Source: a virus. Taken from it: a stretch of 46,040 bases of DNA. Under the pieces are notes generated by a model, which was not told the origin of the DNA, ran no database searches, and was given only the letters and a program-made list of their open reading frames with translations. Both the position numbers and the translations under genes were made by a program. The stretch is taken from positions 1 to 46,040 of the IMG/VR virus record IMGVR_UViG_3300005515_000012. One strand, given 5' to 3'. Shown here piece after piece: positions 35,488 through 44,569 of the stretch (positions within the stretch are counted from its first letter, which is position 1; the number at the start of each line of letters is the position of its first letter).

Positions 35488-36974
35488 CACTGACCGTCAA
35501 GCACGCCTCGCTGACCGGCGCGGCGGCAAATCCCAATGTGCTCGTGGATGGCCCGAAGTGGGATGCGGAGCACACGGTCACAGGATCGGTTGATGCGACC
35601 CAGATGCCGGCGCTGACCGGGGACGTCACGACCTCTGCGGGCGCAGTTGCTACGACGCTTGCGACCGTCAATTCCAACGTTGGGACGTTCGGCAGCGCGA
35701 CGCAGTCGGTTCAGTTTACCGTCAACGCCAAGGGGCTGATGACGGCGGCGGCCAACGTCACGATTACGCCCGCGATCGGGAGCGTGACGGGGCTTGGAAC
35801 GAACGTCGCAACGTTTCTTGCCACGCCGTCGAGCGCCAATCTGAGGGCTGCGCTGACGGATGAGGTGGGCACGGGCGCGGCCTATTTCGTGGGTGGCGCG
35901 CTGGGAACGCCAGCCTCGGGTACAGCTACGAACCTGACGGGCCTTCCGCTTTCGACGGGTGTTACCGGGAATCTCTCAGTCAACAACCTGAACAGCGGCA
36001 CCTCTGCCTCGTCTTCGACATTCTGGCGCGGGGATGGAACGTGGGCGACGCCGAGTGGTGTCTCTAACTTCGCAATTGCGCCGGGCGGCCGCATCACGCT
36101 CGCAAGCGGCGTTCCCGTCATGGCCACGAGCAACGCGGGCTGCACCACAGTCTACTACACGCCATACGCCGGCAATCTGTGCCCGATCTATGACGGCACG
36201 AACATGACGCCGACTGCGTTCTCCGAGTTGTCTCAGGCGACGACGGATGCAACCAAGAGCCCGGCGGCGGTTGCTGCCTCAAAGGTCTATGACCTGTTTG
36301 TCTGGAACGACAGCGGGACCATCCGCTGCACTCGCGGTCCGGCTTGGTCGTCGTCCTCATCGCGGGGCTATACGCTGACGATGACAAACGGCATTCTGCT
36401 GAACACGTCGTCGATCACCAATGGCCCCGCGGCTCTCCGTGGAACATGGGTTGGCACGATCGCGTCTAATGCGTCCAGCACCATTGACTATATCTTTGGT
36501 GCGCCTGGTTCTGGTGGCGTCGCGGCAGCCTTTAACGTTTGGAACGCTTATAACCGGGTGACCGTCGGAACGACCGTTGTCGATACTGGCGCGTCATATT
36601 CCTATACGTCCTCGACTTGGCGCCAGGCTCGCGGCAGCACGGGCATGCAGGTTTCGTTCGTCGTCGGCGCATCCGAAGACGCCGTGATCGCGAACAACCA
36701 GAACGTGGTCCAAATGGCGGCAAGCGCCAGTGCGGTGATCCGCCTCGGCATTGGTTACGACAGTATCACGACCCCGGCCAACAACAACGCGATCGGCAAC
36801 AATGCGGCGGTGGCGCTGATCGTCAGCCCGAATACTCCGTATCTCGTGCCGAATCCGGCGGTTGGAACGCACTATCTTTCGGCCATGGAGAACGCAGACG
36901 GAACCAACGGTGGCACCTTCAATCTGGGGGGCGCCGTCTCGACATCCGGCTTTGAAGTCATGCTGAGGATGTAA
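35484..36974 (+). CDS. Tail fibre protein
   Basis: Encodes 496 residues. The N-terminal 200 residues have fibre-type repeats ([51 protein letters not shown]), the rest is a beta-rich receptor-binding region with many Asn/Ser/Thr. The [11 protein letters not shown] element is widespread in phage fibres. It is followed by an esterase-like protein, so the two may work together on surface glycans. Confidence 0.75.
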   Translation: MTLTVKHASLTGAAANPNVLVDGPKWDAEHTVTGSVDATQMPALTGDVTTSAGAVATTLATVNSNVGTFGSATQSVQFTVNAKGLMTAAANVTITPAIGSVTGLGTNVATFLATPSSANLRAALTDEVGTGAAYFVGGALGTPASGTATNLTGLPLSTGVTGNLSVNNLNSGTSASSSTFWRGDGTWATPSGVSNFAIAPGGRITLASGVPVMATSNAGCTTVYYTPYAGNLCPIYDGTNMTPTAFSELSQATTDATKSPAAVAASKVYDLFVWNDSGTIRCTRGPAWSSSSSRGYTLTMTNGILLNTSSITNGPAALRGTWVGTIASNASSTIDYIFGAPGSGGVAAAFNVWNAYNRVTVGTTVVDTGASYSYTSSTWRQARGSTGMQVSFVVGASEDAVIANNQNVVQMAASASAVIRLGIGYDSITTPANNNAIGNNAAVALIVSPNTPYLVPNPAVGTHYLSAMENADGTNGGTFNLGGAVSTSGFEVMLRM

Positions 36975-37819
36975 TGGCGCAGGGCGGCATTGCTCCTCCA
37001 GATCCGTTTCTGCTCTACGATACGGGGATTCTAAACTACGCGGTGACACTGACCCATCGTGTGACCTCGGGTCGCGCGGCGCGGTCGTTCACCATCAATC
37101 CAGCTCTGAAGACGCTGGTTTGTCTCGTCACGGGCCAATCGCTTCTGACGAACGTCGGCCCGACGATTTACACGGCGACGAATGCCAGCGTCATTGACAA
37201 CTTCAATGTCTACGATGGCAACCTCTATGATCCCGCTGGGCCGCTTCTCGGCTGTGCATACGCAAATTCGGGAGGTCTCGGCCCCGGCAATGTGATGCTG
37301 CGGGTGGCTGACACCCTGGTGACGAACGCCAAGTTCGATCGGGTTATTCTGGTCCCGCTTTCGATCGGCAACACGAACATTTCGCAATGGGGTGATAGCG
37401 GGGGCATCCACGCCAACAGGACGACTGTTGCGATGCGTCGGCTGGCGGCGAGGGGCATCACGCCGGGGATGACGGGTGTAACCTTCGCCTGCGTGCTGGC
37501 AGACGGTCACAGGGACTTCGCGGACGGCACCTCGCAGTCTGCATGGACGGCGTCTTGCAACAGCTTCATTTCGACGCTGAATGCGACCGGCTTCAATGGT
37601 CGGATCTTCGTGTGCAGCGAGAGCGCATCCGGGCAGACCTCGAATTCAATCCGATCCGCTCAAGCTGCCGTGAGGAACGGAACGACGGTGTTTGACGGCG
37701 GCGACATCGACAGCAATACCATCGCGACGGTGGATGGCGTGCACCCCTCCGATGCGGGATCAGCGACGATGGCAACGATCATCTACAACGCCATGCACGC
37801 AAGCGGAGCGCCTTACTGA
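36974..37819 (+). CDS. SGNH/GDSL hydrolase-like protein (putative tail esterase)
   Basis: Encodes 281 residues. LVCLVTGQSLLTN carries the nucleophile Ser (S56) in a GQS block as in sialate O-acetylesterase-type SGNH enzymes. VDGVHPSDAG near the C-terminus gives the Asp/His pair (D254, H257). VILVPLSIGNTNISQWG fits the Gly/Asn blocks. It could remove O-acetyl groups from host surface polysaccharide. Start and stop overlap neighbouring tail genes. Confidence 0.78.
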   Translation: MAQGGIAPPDPFLLYDTGILNYAVTLTHRVTSGRAARSFTINPALKTLVCLVTGQSLLTNVGPTIYTATNASVIDNFNVYDGNLYDPAGPLLGCAYANSGGLGPGNVMLRVADTLVTNAKFDRVILVPLSIGNTNISQWGDSGGIHANRTTVAMRRLAARGITPGMTGVTFACVLADGHRDFADGTSQSAWTASCNSFISTLNATGFNGRIFVCSESASGQTSNSIRSAQAAVRNGTTVFDGGDIDSNTIATVDGVHPSDAGSATMATIIYNAMHASGAPY

Positions 37820-39285
37820 TGCCGCTTCTGCAATGGGGCGAGTATCGGCCCGACATCAGTGATTATGAGGGTTCGACCACAAAGAACATCCTGAACGTCA
37901 TCCCGCGTGGTGACGGCTACGGGCCGTTCCCCTCGTTCTCGGCCTATACTTCGGCGCTGGGTGCTACATGCCGCGGGGCGTTCTACGCGTTGAAATCTGA
38001 CGGCTCGGTCGTGACCTTCGCGGGCACCTCGACCAAGCTTTACATGCTGAACAATACCGACTTTACCTGGACCGACGTTTCGCTCGGCGCCAGCACCTAT
38101 TCTGCGCTGTCGGCCAATGCACAATGGCAGTGGGCGCAATTCGGCAATCTGGTGTTCGCAACGCAAGCGAATGCTGTGTTGCAGGTCTTCGATCTGAGCT
38201 CGTCCAGCGCGTTCGCCAACTGCGCCGGGTCTCCGCCTCAGGCCGCCTATATCAGTGTTGTCGGGCGCTTTCTGGTGCTCTCTGGATTGCTCTCCAATCC
38301 GTACCGCATCCAGTGGTCTGGATTGAACGCTACGACGACATGGACGAGCGGCACAAATAGCTCTGACTTCCAGGATTTCCCTGATGGCGGCATCGTTCGC
38401 GGTGTCGCTGGTGGTGAGTATGGGATCATCTTCCAGGATCAGTCAATCAGGCGCATGTCCTACGTTCCGGGCTCGCCGCTGATCTTCCAGATCGACCGTA
38501 TAACCCAAGACAAGGGTCTGTTTGCGCCGTATTCGATCATTCGGGCGGGCGAGAAAATCTTCTTCTTCGCGGGGCAGGGCTTCCACAAGATCGAGCCGGG
38601 CGGGGTGCCTGAGCAGATCGGCCGCGAGAAGGTTGACCGGACCTTTCTTGCCGACCTCGACAAGGGGCATCTCGAGCTATTCATGGGCGCGGCTGATCCG
38701 CGGTCTACGAAGGTCTATTGGGCCTACCGCTCCGCGAACGGCGTAAACCCTGCGAACTATGACAAGATCCTTGGGTATGACTATTTGCTGGATAGGTTCT
38801 TCCCGCTCTCGGTGACTGGGGAGTTTCTGGTCGGCATTTCGCAAACCGGCCTGACGCTGGAAAATCTCGACAGCATCTCATCGTCTTTGGATGCCTTGAC
38901 GCTCTCGCTCGACTCCTACGCTACCGCGGTTCAGCCGCAGATTGCCCAGTTCAACAACACGCATACGCTGGGCTTCTTTGCGGGAACGAACCTGGAGGCG
39001 ACGCTGGAGAGCGCAGAGCAGGGAACAGACGAGCAGAGGATCACGATTAAGGGCTTCCGCCCGATCACGGACGCCTCGACGCTCTACGGCTCGGTGTCAT
39101 ATCGCGACAATCCGTCGGCAGCGGCAACGGCTGGTTCTGAAGTTCTGGTGAACTCGCGGACGGGCCGGTGTGATCTCATGCGTGATACCCGCTATTCTCG
39201 CTTCAAGGTGCGCATTCCGGCGGCAACGACTTGGACCTTCTGTGCAGGCGTCGTTCCGGACGTAACGACGAACGGTTCGCTTTGA
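37819..39285 (+). CDS. Tail nozzle / DNA-stabilisation-like protein
   Basis: Encodes 488 residues: LQWGEYRPDISDYEGSTTKN, ILNVIPRGDGYGPFPSFSAY, then repeated strand pairs with aromatic/Gly turns (TSDGSVVTFAGTSTKLYMLN-like), consistent with a beta-propeller as in P22 gp10 and T7-type nozzles. GGEYGIIFQDQSIRRMSYVP and GEKIFFFAGQGFHKIEPGGV recur in podovirus tail hubs. It probably closes the tail channel below the adaptor. Assigned by pattern and position. Confidence 0.75.
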   Translation: MPLLQWGEYRPDISDYEGSTTKNILNVIPRGDGYGPFPSFSAYTSALGATCRGAFYALKSDGSVVTFAGTSTKLYMLNNTDFTWTDVSLGASTYSALSANAQWQWAQFGNLVFATQANAVLQVFDLSSSSAFANCAGSPPQAAYISVVGRFLVLSGLLSNPYRIQWSGLNATTTWTSGTNSSDFQDFPDGGIVRGVAGGEYGIIFQDQSIRRMSYVPGSPLIFQIDRITQDKGLFAPYSIIRAGEKIFFFAGQGFHKIEPGGVPEQIGREKVDRTFLADLDKGHLELFMGAADPRSTKVYWAYRSANGVNPANYDKILGYDYLLDRFFPLSVTGEFLVGISQTGLTLENLDSISSSLDALTLSLDSYATAVQPQIAQFNNTHTLGFFAGTNLEATLESAEQGTDEQRITIKGFRPITDASTLYGSVSYRDNPSAAATAGSEVLVNSRTGRCDLMRDTRYSRFKVRIPAATTWTFCAGVVPDVTTNGSL

Positions 39286-39596
39286 CAGTCCTTCTCCCGG
39301 CGATCACTGAGACCGATCAAAAGAAGATCAACCTCTCGATTCAGCAGCTGGGCGCCGGCCGCTCGAATGCGGTGGGGACTGTGACGCTGACGGTGAGCGT
39401 AGCGACGACGACGGTCACGGACAACAACGTTGCAGTAGGCTCGGTTCCTATCCTGGTGCCGACAACGGCAAATGCGGCCGCCGAAGTCGGCAATGGCACG
39501 ATGTACATCAGCGCGGTCGCGAACAAGTCGTTCACGATTACCCACGCCAACAGCGCCACGACGGGCAGGACGTTCCTGTACGCGATTGTCGGCTGA
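39282..39596 (+). CDS. Small beta-rich tail protein
   Basis: Encodes 104 residues from a TTG overlapping the upstream TGA (TTGA). LPAITETDQKKINLSIQQLG, then Thr/Val/Ala strand repeats (TVTLTVSVATTTVTDNNVAV) and SFTITHANSATTGRTFLYAI. This resembles short tail or capsid appendage proteins. Function unknown. Confidence 0.66.
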   Translation: MTVLLPAITETDQKKINLSIQQLGAGRSNAVGTVTLTVSVATTTVTDNNVAVGSVPILVPTTANAAAEVGNGTMYISAVANKSFTITHANSATTGRTFLYAIVG

Positions 39597-39987
39597 ACTA
39601 ATCTGCGTCGATCCGGCGCGCATCGATGAGATGTGGCCGCATGTTCGCGACAAGATCAGGGCGGCAGTTGAGCGTACCGGGCTGAGCAGTTTCGCGGACA
39701 TCGAAAGCGATGTTCTGACGGGCATGCAACTGGTGTGGATCGCTTGGAATGGTCGCGAGATCATGGCGGCGGCGACCACGCAGCTTGTGAAGCCGCACGA
39801 TAAAGTTTGCGTCCTGACGGCGTGCGCTGGTTACGACCGAGACCGCTGGCTTCCACTGTTCGCCGAGATTGAAAGGTACGCGAAAGCGGAAGGCTGCACA
39901 ACGATGAGAATTTACGGCCGAAAGGGCTGGGAACGAGTGCTTGACGGATACCGCGTCGAGCATGTTGTCTTAGAAAAAGTGCTTTGA
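39586..39987 (+). CDS. GNAT-like small protein (T7 gp13-like position)
   Basis: Encodes 133 residues from a TTG start (TTG TCG GCT). The region QLVWIAWNGREIMAAATTQL, LFAEIERYAKAEGCTTMRIY, GRKGWERVLDGYRVEHVVLE has the strand-helix order of a degenerate GNAT fold, as in the T7 internal protein gp13. It lies between nozzle and internal protein genes, so a virion assembly role is plausible. The start is uncertain. Confidence 0.6.
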   Translation: MSAELICVDPARIDEMWPHVRDKIRAAVERTGLSSFADIESDVLTGMQLVWIAWNGREIMAAATTQLVKPHDKVCVLTACAGYDRDRWLPLFAEIERYAKAEGCTTMRIYGRKGWERVLDGYRVEHVVLEKVL

Positions 39988-40012
39988 GGTTGATTCGGGT
40001 AATGGTAAATTG

Positions 40013-40037
40013 AACCTGCAAGAAAAGCTTGCAGGTT
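40013..40037. terminator. Bidirectional-type hairpin between tail gene and XRE gene
   Basis: AACCTGCAAG (40013-40022), loop AAAAG, CTTGCAGGTT (40028-40037), ten perfect pairs. On the minus strand it is followed by a U-richer stretch (CAATTT), so it probably ends the reverse-strand XRE gene; it may also slow forward transcription. Confidence 0.6.
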
Positions 40038-40054
40038 GCCTGGAACTGGCCGGG

Positions 40055-40258
40055 CTATGACGGCGGCTTTAGCAACTCGTGAGGCTCTACTCCGAGAGCC
40101 TCGGCCACATCGCTGAGTGTCTGTGAACTGAATACCAGTGGTGTGTGTTCAAGCCGAGCAACGCTCGGCGCCTCTATGCCGATGCGCGATGCAAGGTCTT
40201 CTAGAGTGATGCCTTTGTGGTTGCGCCATTCTTTGAGATAGATGCGGGCTTTGGTCAT
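40055..40258 (-). CDS. XRE-family regulator in the late region
   Basis: Encodes 67 residues: ARIYLKEWRNHKGITLEDLA, SRIGIEAPSVARLEHTPLVF, DVAEALGVEPHELLKPP. A complete HTH_3 domain with little else. Reverse to all nearby late genes and only 21 bases from the divergent gene at 40280, it looks like a moron regulator expressed from the prophage and perhaps controlling its neighbour. Confidence 0.85.
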   Translation of the reverse strand: MTKARIYLKEWRNHKGITLEDLASRIGIEAPSVARLEHTPLVFSSQTLSDVAEALGVEPHELLKPPS

Positions 40259-40279
40259 TTAGAACTCCATCGAGGGACG

Positions 40280-40636
40280 ATGTCAGAACTAATATGGTTG
40301 CCATGTGATTTCGAAGGCTGCAAGCGCCAAGAGAGCGGAGATTGCGATCATTGCGGTTTCCATGCTGGCGAGATGGAGCTTTTGGAGGCTATTGGCCAAA
40401 AAAAGCAAGCTGACGCGATCAGGAACAAAGCCACTCTTCCTGTTTCGGACAAGGCTATATACGAGCGAGCGACCCGCTCGTCTGCACCCATCGCCACTGT
40501 CCATCTAGATGCTGAACTAGCCCAAGAAGTGGGTATTGACTGGAAATTGAGTGGCGCCGCGGCTCTCATGATTGAAGAGATCAACGAAAACATTCGGAAC
40601 GCGCGGATAATCGGAAACCGGCTTATGGCTGGGTAA
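40280..40636 (+). CDS. Cys-rich protein divergent from the XRE regulator
   Basis: Encodes 118 residues from ATG at 40280 (GAGGGA upstream). The N-terminus LPCDFEGCKRQESGDCDHCG has four Cys and a His for a zinc site. The middle and C-terminus are helical (GAAALMIEEINENIRNARII). GC content seems lower than in its neighbours, which suggests recent acquisition. Unknown function; probably an accessory (moron) gene. Confidence 0.7.
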   Translation: MSELIWLPCDFEGCKRQESGDCDHCGFHAGEMELLEAIGQKKQADAIRNKATLPVSDKAIYERATRSSAPIATVHLDAELAQEVGIDWKLSGAAALMIEEINENIRNARIIGNRLMAG

Positions 40637-40664
40637 AGATCGCTAAAGATCGCTAATAATCGCT
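40635..40664 (+). repeat. Three tandem 10-base repeats
   Basis: AAAGATCGCT (40635-40644), AAAGATCGCT (40645-40654) and AATAATCGCT (40655-40664) begin over the stop codon of the Cys-rich gene and end 16 bases before a terminator. Each unit holds ATCGCTAA. One helical turn per unit suggests a protein-binding array. Confidence 0.75.
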
Positions 40665-40680
40665 AATGAACGACCAAACT

Positions 40681-40703
40681 CCCGCCCTCTGGCGGGATTT
40701 TTT
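40681..40703 (+). terminator. Terminator after the accessory gene pair
   Basis: CCCGCC (40681-40686), short loop, GGCGGG (40691-40696), then ATTTTTT. It separates the accessory pair from the internal virion protein genes. Confidence 0.8.
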
Positions 40704-40729
40704 ATGAGCTACACGAAAGGCCAAGCCTG

Positions 40730-41629
40730 ATGGGCGGCAAGAGCACTAGCACCACCACGCAGCAGAGCGAGACCAATCCTTGGGCGCCCGCGCAGGGCAC
40801 CATGACTGGCATCCTCAGCCAGCTCAATAGTTACCTGCCGCAAACCGGCCTGACGGGGGCGCAGAACAACGCGCTCAACACGATCGAGCAGAACAACGCA
40901 ACGGCGAACGCCTACAATCCTGCCATCCAGAGCTACACCTCGGATATGCTCAACGGCGGCGGGGCGCTGAACCAGCAGGGAGCGATCAACAACGCCTACC
41001 AGCAGTACTACAACCAGACCAATCCGCTGGCGTCGAACACGAACTACAACCCCTACGATACGCCCGGATTCAAGGATGCCCTCAATACGATGGTGTCCGA
41101 CATCACGAACAGCACGAACGGAACGTTTGCCGCCGCTGGCCGCGACTTCTCGGGTGCCAACTCTCAGGCGCTGGGACGTGGCATCGCACAGGGCGTCGCC
41201 CCAACGATCGCCTCCCAATACAACCAGAACATCCAGAACCAGCAGGGCGCAGCCGGCAATCTCTACAGCGCCGGCAATACCACTGCGGGCCTGAACAGCG
41301 GCTTGCAGCAGCTCTATAACACCAATCGCGGCACTGGCGTCAGTTCGGTCGGGACCGGCCTCGATGCGATGAACGAGGGCGCGAAGTCCACGCTTGCGGC
41401 TGAGGCGCAGAGGCTCGGCATTCCGCTACAGAACCTTGGAATGCTCGCTAACATCGGCGTTCCCATCGCGGGACTTGGCGGCACATCAAGCGGCACGAGC
41501 AACACCACGAACCAGGCTTCCGGCTGGCAGCAATTCCAGCAGGCCATGAGCGGGCTTGGCAGCTTCTCGAACGGAGCGGGCGGCGCAAGCTCCGGCAGCG
41601 GCATCATGGGTCTCTTGAACTTCCTGTAG
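40730..41629 (+). CDS. Internal/ejection-type virion protein, Gln/Asn/Gly-rich
   Basis: Encodes 299 residues, rich in Gln, Asn, Thr, Gly and Ser: TQQSETNPWAPAQGTMTGIL, SFTNSTNGTFAAAGRDFSGA-like segments and AQGVAPTIASQYNQNIQNQQ. Composition and position, first of three genes before the virion lysozyme, resemble ejection proteins of podoviruses that build a conduit across the envelope. Exact role unknown. Confidence 0.65.
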   Translation: MGGKSTSTTTQQSETNPWAPAQGTMTGILSQLNSYLPQTGLTGAQNNALNTIEQNNATANAYNPAIQSYTSDMLNGGGALNQQGAINNAYQQYYNQTNPLASNTNYNPYDTPGFKDALNTMVSDITNSTNGTFAAAGRDFSGANSQALGRGIAQGVAPTIASQYNQNIQNQQGAAGNLYSAGNTTAGLNSGLQQLYNTNRGTGVSSVGTGLDAMNEGAKSTLAAEAQRLGIPLQNLGMLANIGVPIAGLGGTSSGTSNTTNQASGWQQFQQAMSGLGSFSNGAGGASSGSGIMGLLNFL

Positions 41630-41636
41630 GATATCG

Positions 41637-42965
41637 ATGGCTGGTCTTCTCGACTATCTCACGAACCCGATCGGTACTGTCGGCGCGGGGCTGCTCGGCA
41701 ATCTTGCGGATTACTATCGCAACATGCCGCAGCCTCAGGTGGACAATAGCGGCGCGCAATACGATCCCATGGGCTCGTTCACGGGCATCAATGTGCAGCC
41801 GCAGGCAACCGCCGCGCCGCCTTCTGTCTTCAATACAGGCGCCCCTGCGTTTATGCCGTCTCCGTCATTGCCGGCTGCCCAGCCTGCCGCTCCTCAGGCC
41901 GCGCCACAGCCTCAGATGGAGAACCCAATCTCGGTTGGTGGCTACCAGATGCCGCGTATCGGCAACCCCGACGAGTATTTGCCGCAGCAGGCCATGACGC
42001 CACCGAACGCGACGCCGACGCAAGGGCAAATGCCCACGGCAATGCCGCAGCAGGGCGCTCTCCCGCCCGCCCTCGAAGGCCCCTCAGCACTCGGCCGCCT
42101 GTTCAATCCAAACGGACTGATCGCCAAGCTCACGGGCAACGACACGCGCTCGATGGCGCAGCAGAACCTTAGGGCTCAGTACGAGGCTCTGGTTCCTATC
42201 GTTGGGCGCCAGAAGGCCATGCTTGCGGTCATGAACCCGGAGGCCGGCAAGACCATTCTTGATCAGGCTCTGAGCAGCAAGCAGAAGTTCACAGAGATTG
42301 GTGTTAATGCTGACGGTACCAAGCAATACGGCTTCGTCAATGACCGCGACCAGACTGTTTCACCCTACGCTGCGCCGGGCTCTGAGACCTCGAATACCGT
42401 GACCGGCCCCGACGGCAAGCAGATCGCCATTCCTCCCGGCGTCGATCGCAAGACCTTCGTGAATGAGATCAGCCGTGCCAATGCTAAGGCGCAGGCGGGT
42501 GAGAAGACGGAGGTTCAGGCGAAGTCCGAGAAGTTCGCCAACAAGATGGAGACCGCCGAAAAGAACCTCTCTGACATCGTCAATGAAGGAACGAGCGTGA
42601 CGGGCCGCGGCCTCGACATGGTACCCGGTGGCAACTTCCTCCAGTCGGATAAATATCAGAAGTACCGGCAGGCTCAGGACAACTTCATCACGGCGCTGCT
42701 GCGCGATGAATCCGGCGCTGCCATCGGCACGGCGGAATTCAAGCGTTATGAGCGCGAGCTGTTCCCGCAGCCGGGCGACGGTCCTCAGGTGATCGCGCAA
42801 AAGGCTGAGGCGCGCAAAACCGCCATCGAGGCGATGAAGAAGAGCGCTGGGCCCGGCTACAAGGCGCCTGAAGGTGCTGGCCCGCAAGTGGGCGCCGTCC
42901 AGCAGGGTTACCGCTTCAAGGGCGGCAATCCCGCTGATCGCAATAGCTGGGAGCGCGTGCAGTAA
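41637..42965 (+). CDS. Internal/ejection-type virion protein
   Basis: Encodes 442 residues. The N-terminus GLLDYLTNPIGTVGAGLLGN is amphipathic; then Pro/Gln/Ala-rich linkers to residue 150, a middle domain (QNLRAQYEALVPIVGRQKAM; AMLAVMNPEAGKTILDQALS), and a helical part (KYQKYRQAQDNFITALLRDE; SGAAIGTAEFKRYERELFPQ) that resembles modules in other phage internal proteins. It should be ejected with DNA at infection. Confidence 0.68.
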   Translation: MAGLLDYLTNPIGTVGAGLLGNLADYYRNMPQPQVDNSGAQYDPMGSFTGINVQPQATAAPPSVFNTGAPAFMPSPSLPAAQPAAPQAAPQPQMENPISVGGYQMPRIGNPDEYLPQQAMTPPNATPTQGQMPTAMPQQGALPPALEGPSALGRLFNPNGLIAKLTGNDTRSMAQQNLRAQYEALVPIVGRQKAMLAVMNPEAGKTILDQALSSKQKFTEIGVNADGTKQYGFVNDRDQTVSPYAAPGSETSNTVTGPDGKQIAIPPGVDRKTFVNEISRANAKAQAGEKTEVQAKSEKFANKMETAEKNLSDIVNEGTSVTGRGLDMVPGGNFLQSDKYQKYRQAQDNFITALLRDESGAAIGTAEFKRYERELFPQPGDGPQVIAQKAEARKTAIEAMKKSAGPGYKAPEGAGPQVGAVQQGYRFKGGNPADRNSWERVQ

Positions 42966-44476
42966 TGGAAGGCCCTTGGGAGATGTATTCCGCAGCCGAA
43001 GCGGGGCCGTGGGATAACTACAAGGCGCCAGCCAAGGAAACCTCGCCGAGTGTTGGCATCGGCGAGGATCTTGCGAAGGCGGCAACAACCGTTCCAGGCC
43101 GTATGGTGGCGAGCGCTCTCGGCTTGCCGGGCGATCTCTATCATCTCGGCTTGCGGGCCTTGGGCGACAACCTGACGCCACGCTCCGAATATGGTTCAGA
43201 GGCCATTCGTCAATCGCTTGGCTCAGATTATCAGTCTCAGCGTCTGCCCGGCCAATTTTTGCAGAAAGCCGCTGACTTTGCTCCCGGTCTGATCGGCGGT
43301 CCTGAAGGTCTCGCGCTGAAACTGGCTACTCGGGTTGCGGCGCCGGTCATCGGAAGCGAGATCGGCAGGGAGGTTGCCGGTCCTTATGGTGAGGTTGCTG
43401 GCGCGCTTGTTGGCGCTGGCGGTGCGAGCTCTGCGGCTCGAAAGTTCGATGAACTGGTGGCCGCACGGAAGGCCGCGAGCGCCGTCCCCAGCGCACAGGA
43501 TTTGCTCTCGACGGCAAAGGGCCAATTCAAGTCCGCCGAGGACATGAACCTGGTCGTTAAGCCGGACTTCACCAGCAACACGGCGGCGGATATCCGGTCC
43601 TCCCTGAGGGGCTTCGATCCCGAAGGACAGGCTCCGGTGTTCAAGGCCGTCGATCGGCTGGAGGCGTTGGGCCAGTCGGCTCCCGGCCTGCCCCCGACTG
43701 CCGTTCCCATGAACGACGTCGAGCTGATCCGCAAGCAGCTCACGAATCTGAAGATGAGCCCGGATGCGCCCATTCGTGAAGCAGCACGGAAGGCCCTCGA
43801 AACGCTGGTCAACAGCCAGAAGGGCTTGACAGCAGCGGACGTGATCGCAGGCGACGCGGCGTCCTACAGCAAGACGATGCAGGACGCGGTCGGAAACTAT
43901 GCCGCCGGCAAGCGCTCCAACACGGTCATGGGCAAGGCAGCGTTGGGCGATCTCAATGCCGCGACCGCAGGATCAGGCGCGAACGAAGACAACGCGCTTC
44001 GTCAGGCCATCAAGCAGCTTGTCCGCCCCGTCAACAACGACATCGTCCCGAAGGCGCAGCGGCTCGGTTTCAATCAGCCTGAAATCGACGCCATGAACCA
44101 GGTTGCGCGCGGAACGCCGGTTGGCAATGCAGCCCGCTATGTGGGTAAGCTTGCCCCGACCGGCAGTGTATCCGGCGCGCTCAGCGCTGGCGCTGGCTAT
44201 GGCGCGGCCGGCCCCGTGGGCGCCATTGCTCTTCCGGCGGCCGGTTATCTCGCCAAGAAAATCGGCGATATGTCCACCAAGAGCGCGATCAAGACGCTGG
44301 ACTCTCTGGTGAGGTCGCGGTCTCCGCTGGCCCAGCAGGTTGCGGCGCAATTGCCGCCTCATGTTGTTGCTCAGTTGCCGACCAAGACACAGCGCCTGTT
44401 GCAATCCTTAGCCATCGCTGCGCCGCCACTGCGTCAGCAGATAAGTCAGCCCGTAGGCCAGCCCGTAGCCCAATAG
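42965..44476 (+). CDS. Large internal/ejection protein
   Basis: Encodes 503 residues. The start (WEMYSAAEAGPWDNYKAPAK) resembles W-x-x-Y repeats of phage internal proteins. A Gly/Ala-rich segment (ATRVAAPVIGSEIGREVAGP; GEVAGALVGAGGASSAARKF) may insert into membranes. The middle is helical, and the end has a second Gly/Ala-rich stretch (GALSAGAGYGAAGPVGAIAL). The stop region is overlapped by a reverse-strand gene. Role in DNA ejection is inferred. Confidence 0.7.
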   Translation: MEGPWEMYSAAEAGPWDNYKAPAKETSPSVGIGEDLAKAATTVPGRMVASALGLPGDLYHLGLRALGDNLTPRSEYGSEAIRQSLGSDYQSQRLPGQFLQKAADFAPGLIGGPEGLALKLATRVAAPVIGSEIGREVAGPYGEVAGALVGAGGASSAARKFDELVAARKAASAVPSAQDLLSTAKGQFKSAEDMNLVVKPDFTSNTAADIRSSLRGFDPEGQAPVFKAVDRLEALGQSAPGLPPTAVPMNDVELIRKQLTNLKMSPDAPIREAARKALETLVNSQKGLTAADVIAGDAASYSKTMQDAVGNYAAGKRSNTVMGKAALGDLNAATAGSGANEDNALRQAIKQLVRPVNNDIVPKAQRLGFNQPEIDAMNQVARGTPVGNAARYVGKLAPTGSVSGALSAGAGYGAAGPVGAIALPAAGYLAKKIGDMSTKSAIKTLDSLVRSRSPLAQQVAAQLPPHVVAQLPTKTQRLLQSLAIAAPPLRQQISQPVGQPVAQ

Positions 44477-44569
44477 GGCGGGTATCAGCCCGTTCGGCGT
44501 CCAATGATAGTGAATATTGGTCGCCATCACCGCGAACATGATCAGACCTTGAAGGCAATACCACCACAT
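44408..44569 (-). CDS. Two-TM small membrane protein on the reverse strand (53 aa)
   Basis: Encodes MWWYCLQGLIMFAVMATNIH, YHWTPNGLIPALLGYGLAYG, LTYLLTQWRRSDG: two hydrophobic helices joined by a His/Trp/Pro loop, ending in basic residues. AAGG precedes the ATG. It overlaps the ejection gene 3' end by 69 bases, and the facing start of the lysozyme gene by two bases. It is opposite to all late genes. Similar two-TM mini proteins are familiar from Rhizobiales genomes. An exclusion or lysogenic role is inference. Confidence 0.6.
   Translation of the reverse strand: MWWYCLQGLIMFAVMATNIHYHWTPNGLIPALLGYGLAYGLTYLLTQWRRSDG

Noticed and set aside
40635-40664. Three short tandem repeats considered as a CRISPR array.
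   Set aside because: Units are 10 bases with no spacers between them; no cas genes are in the window.
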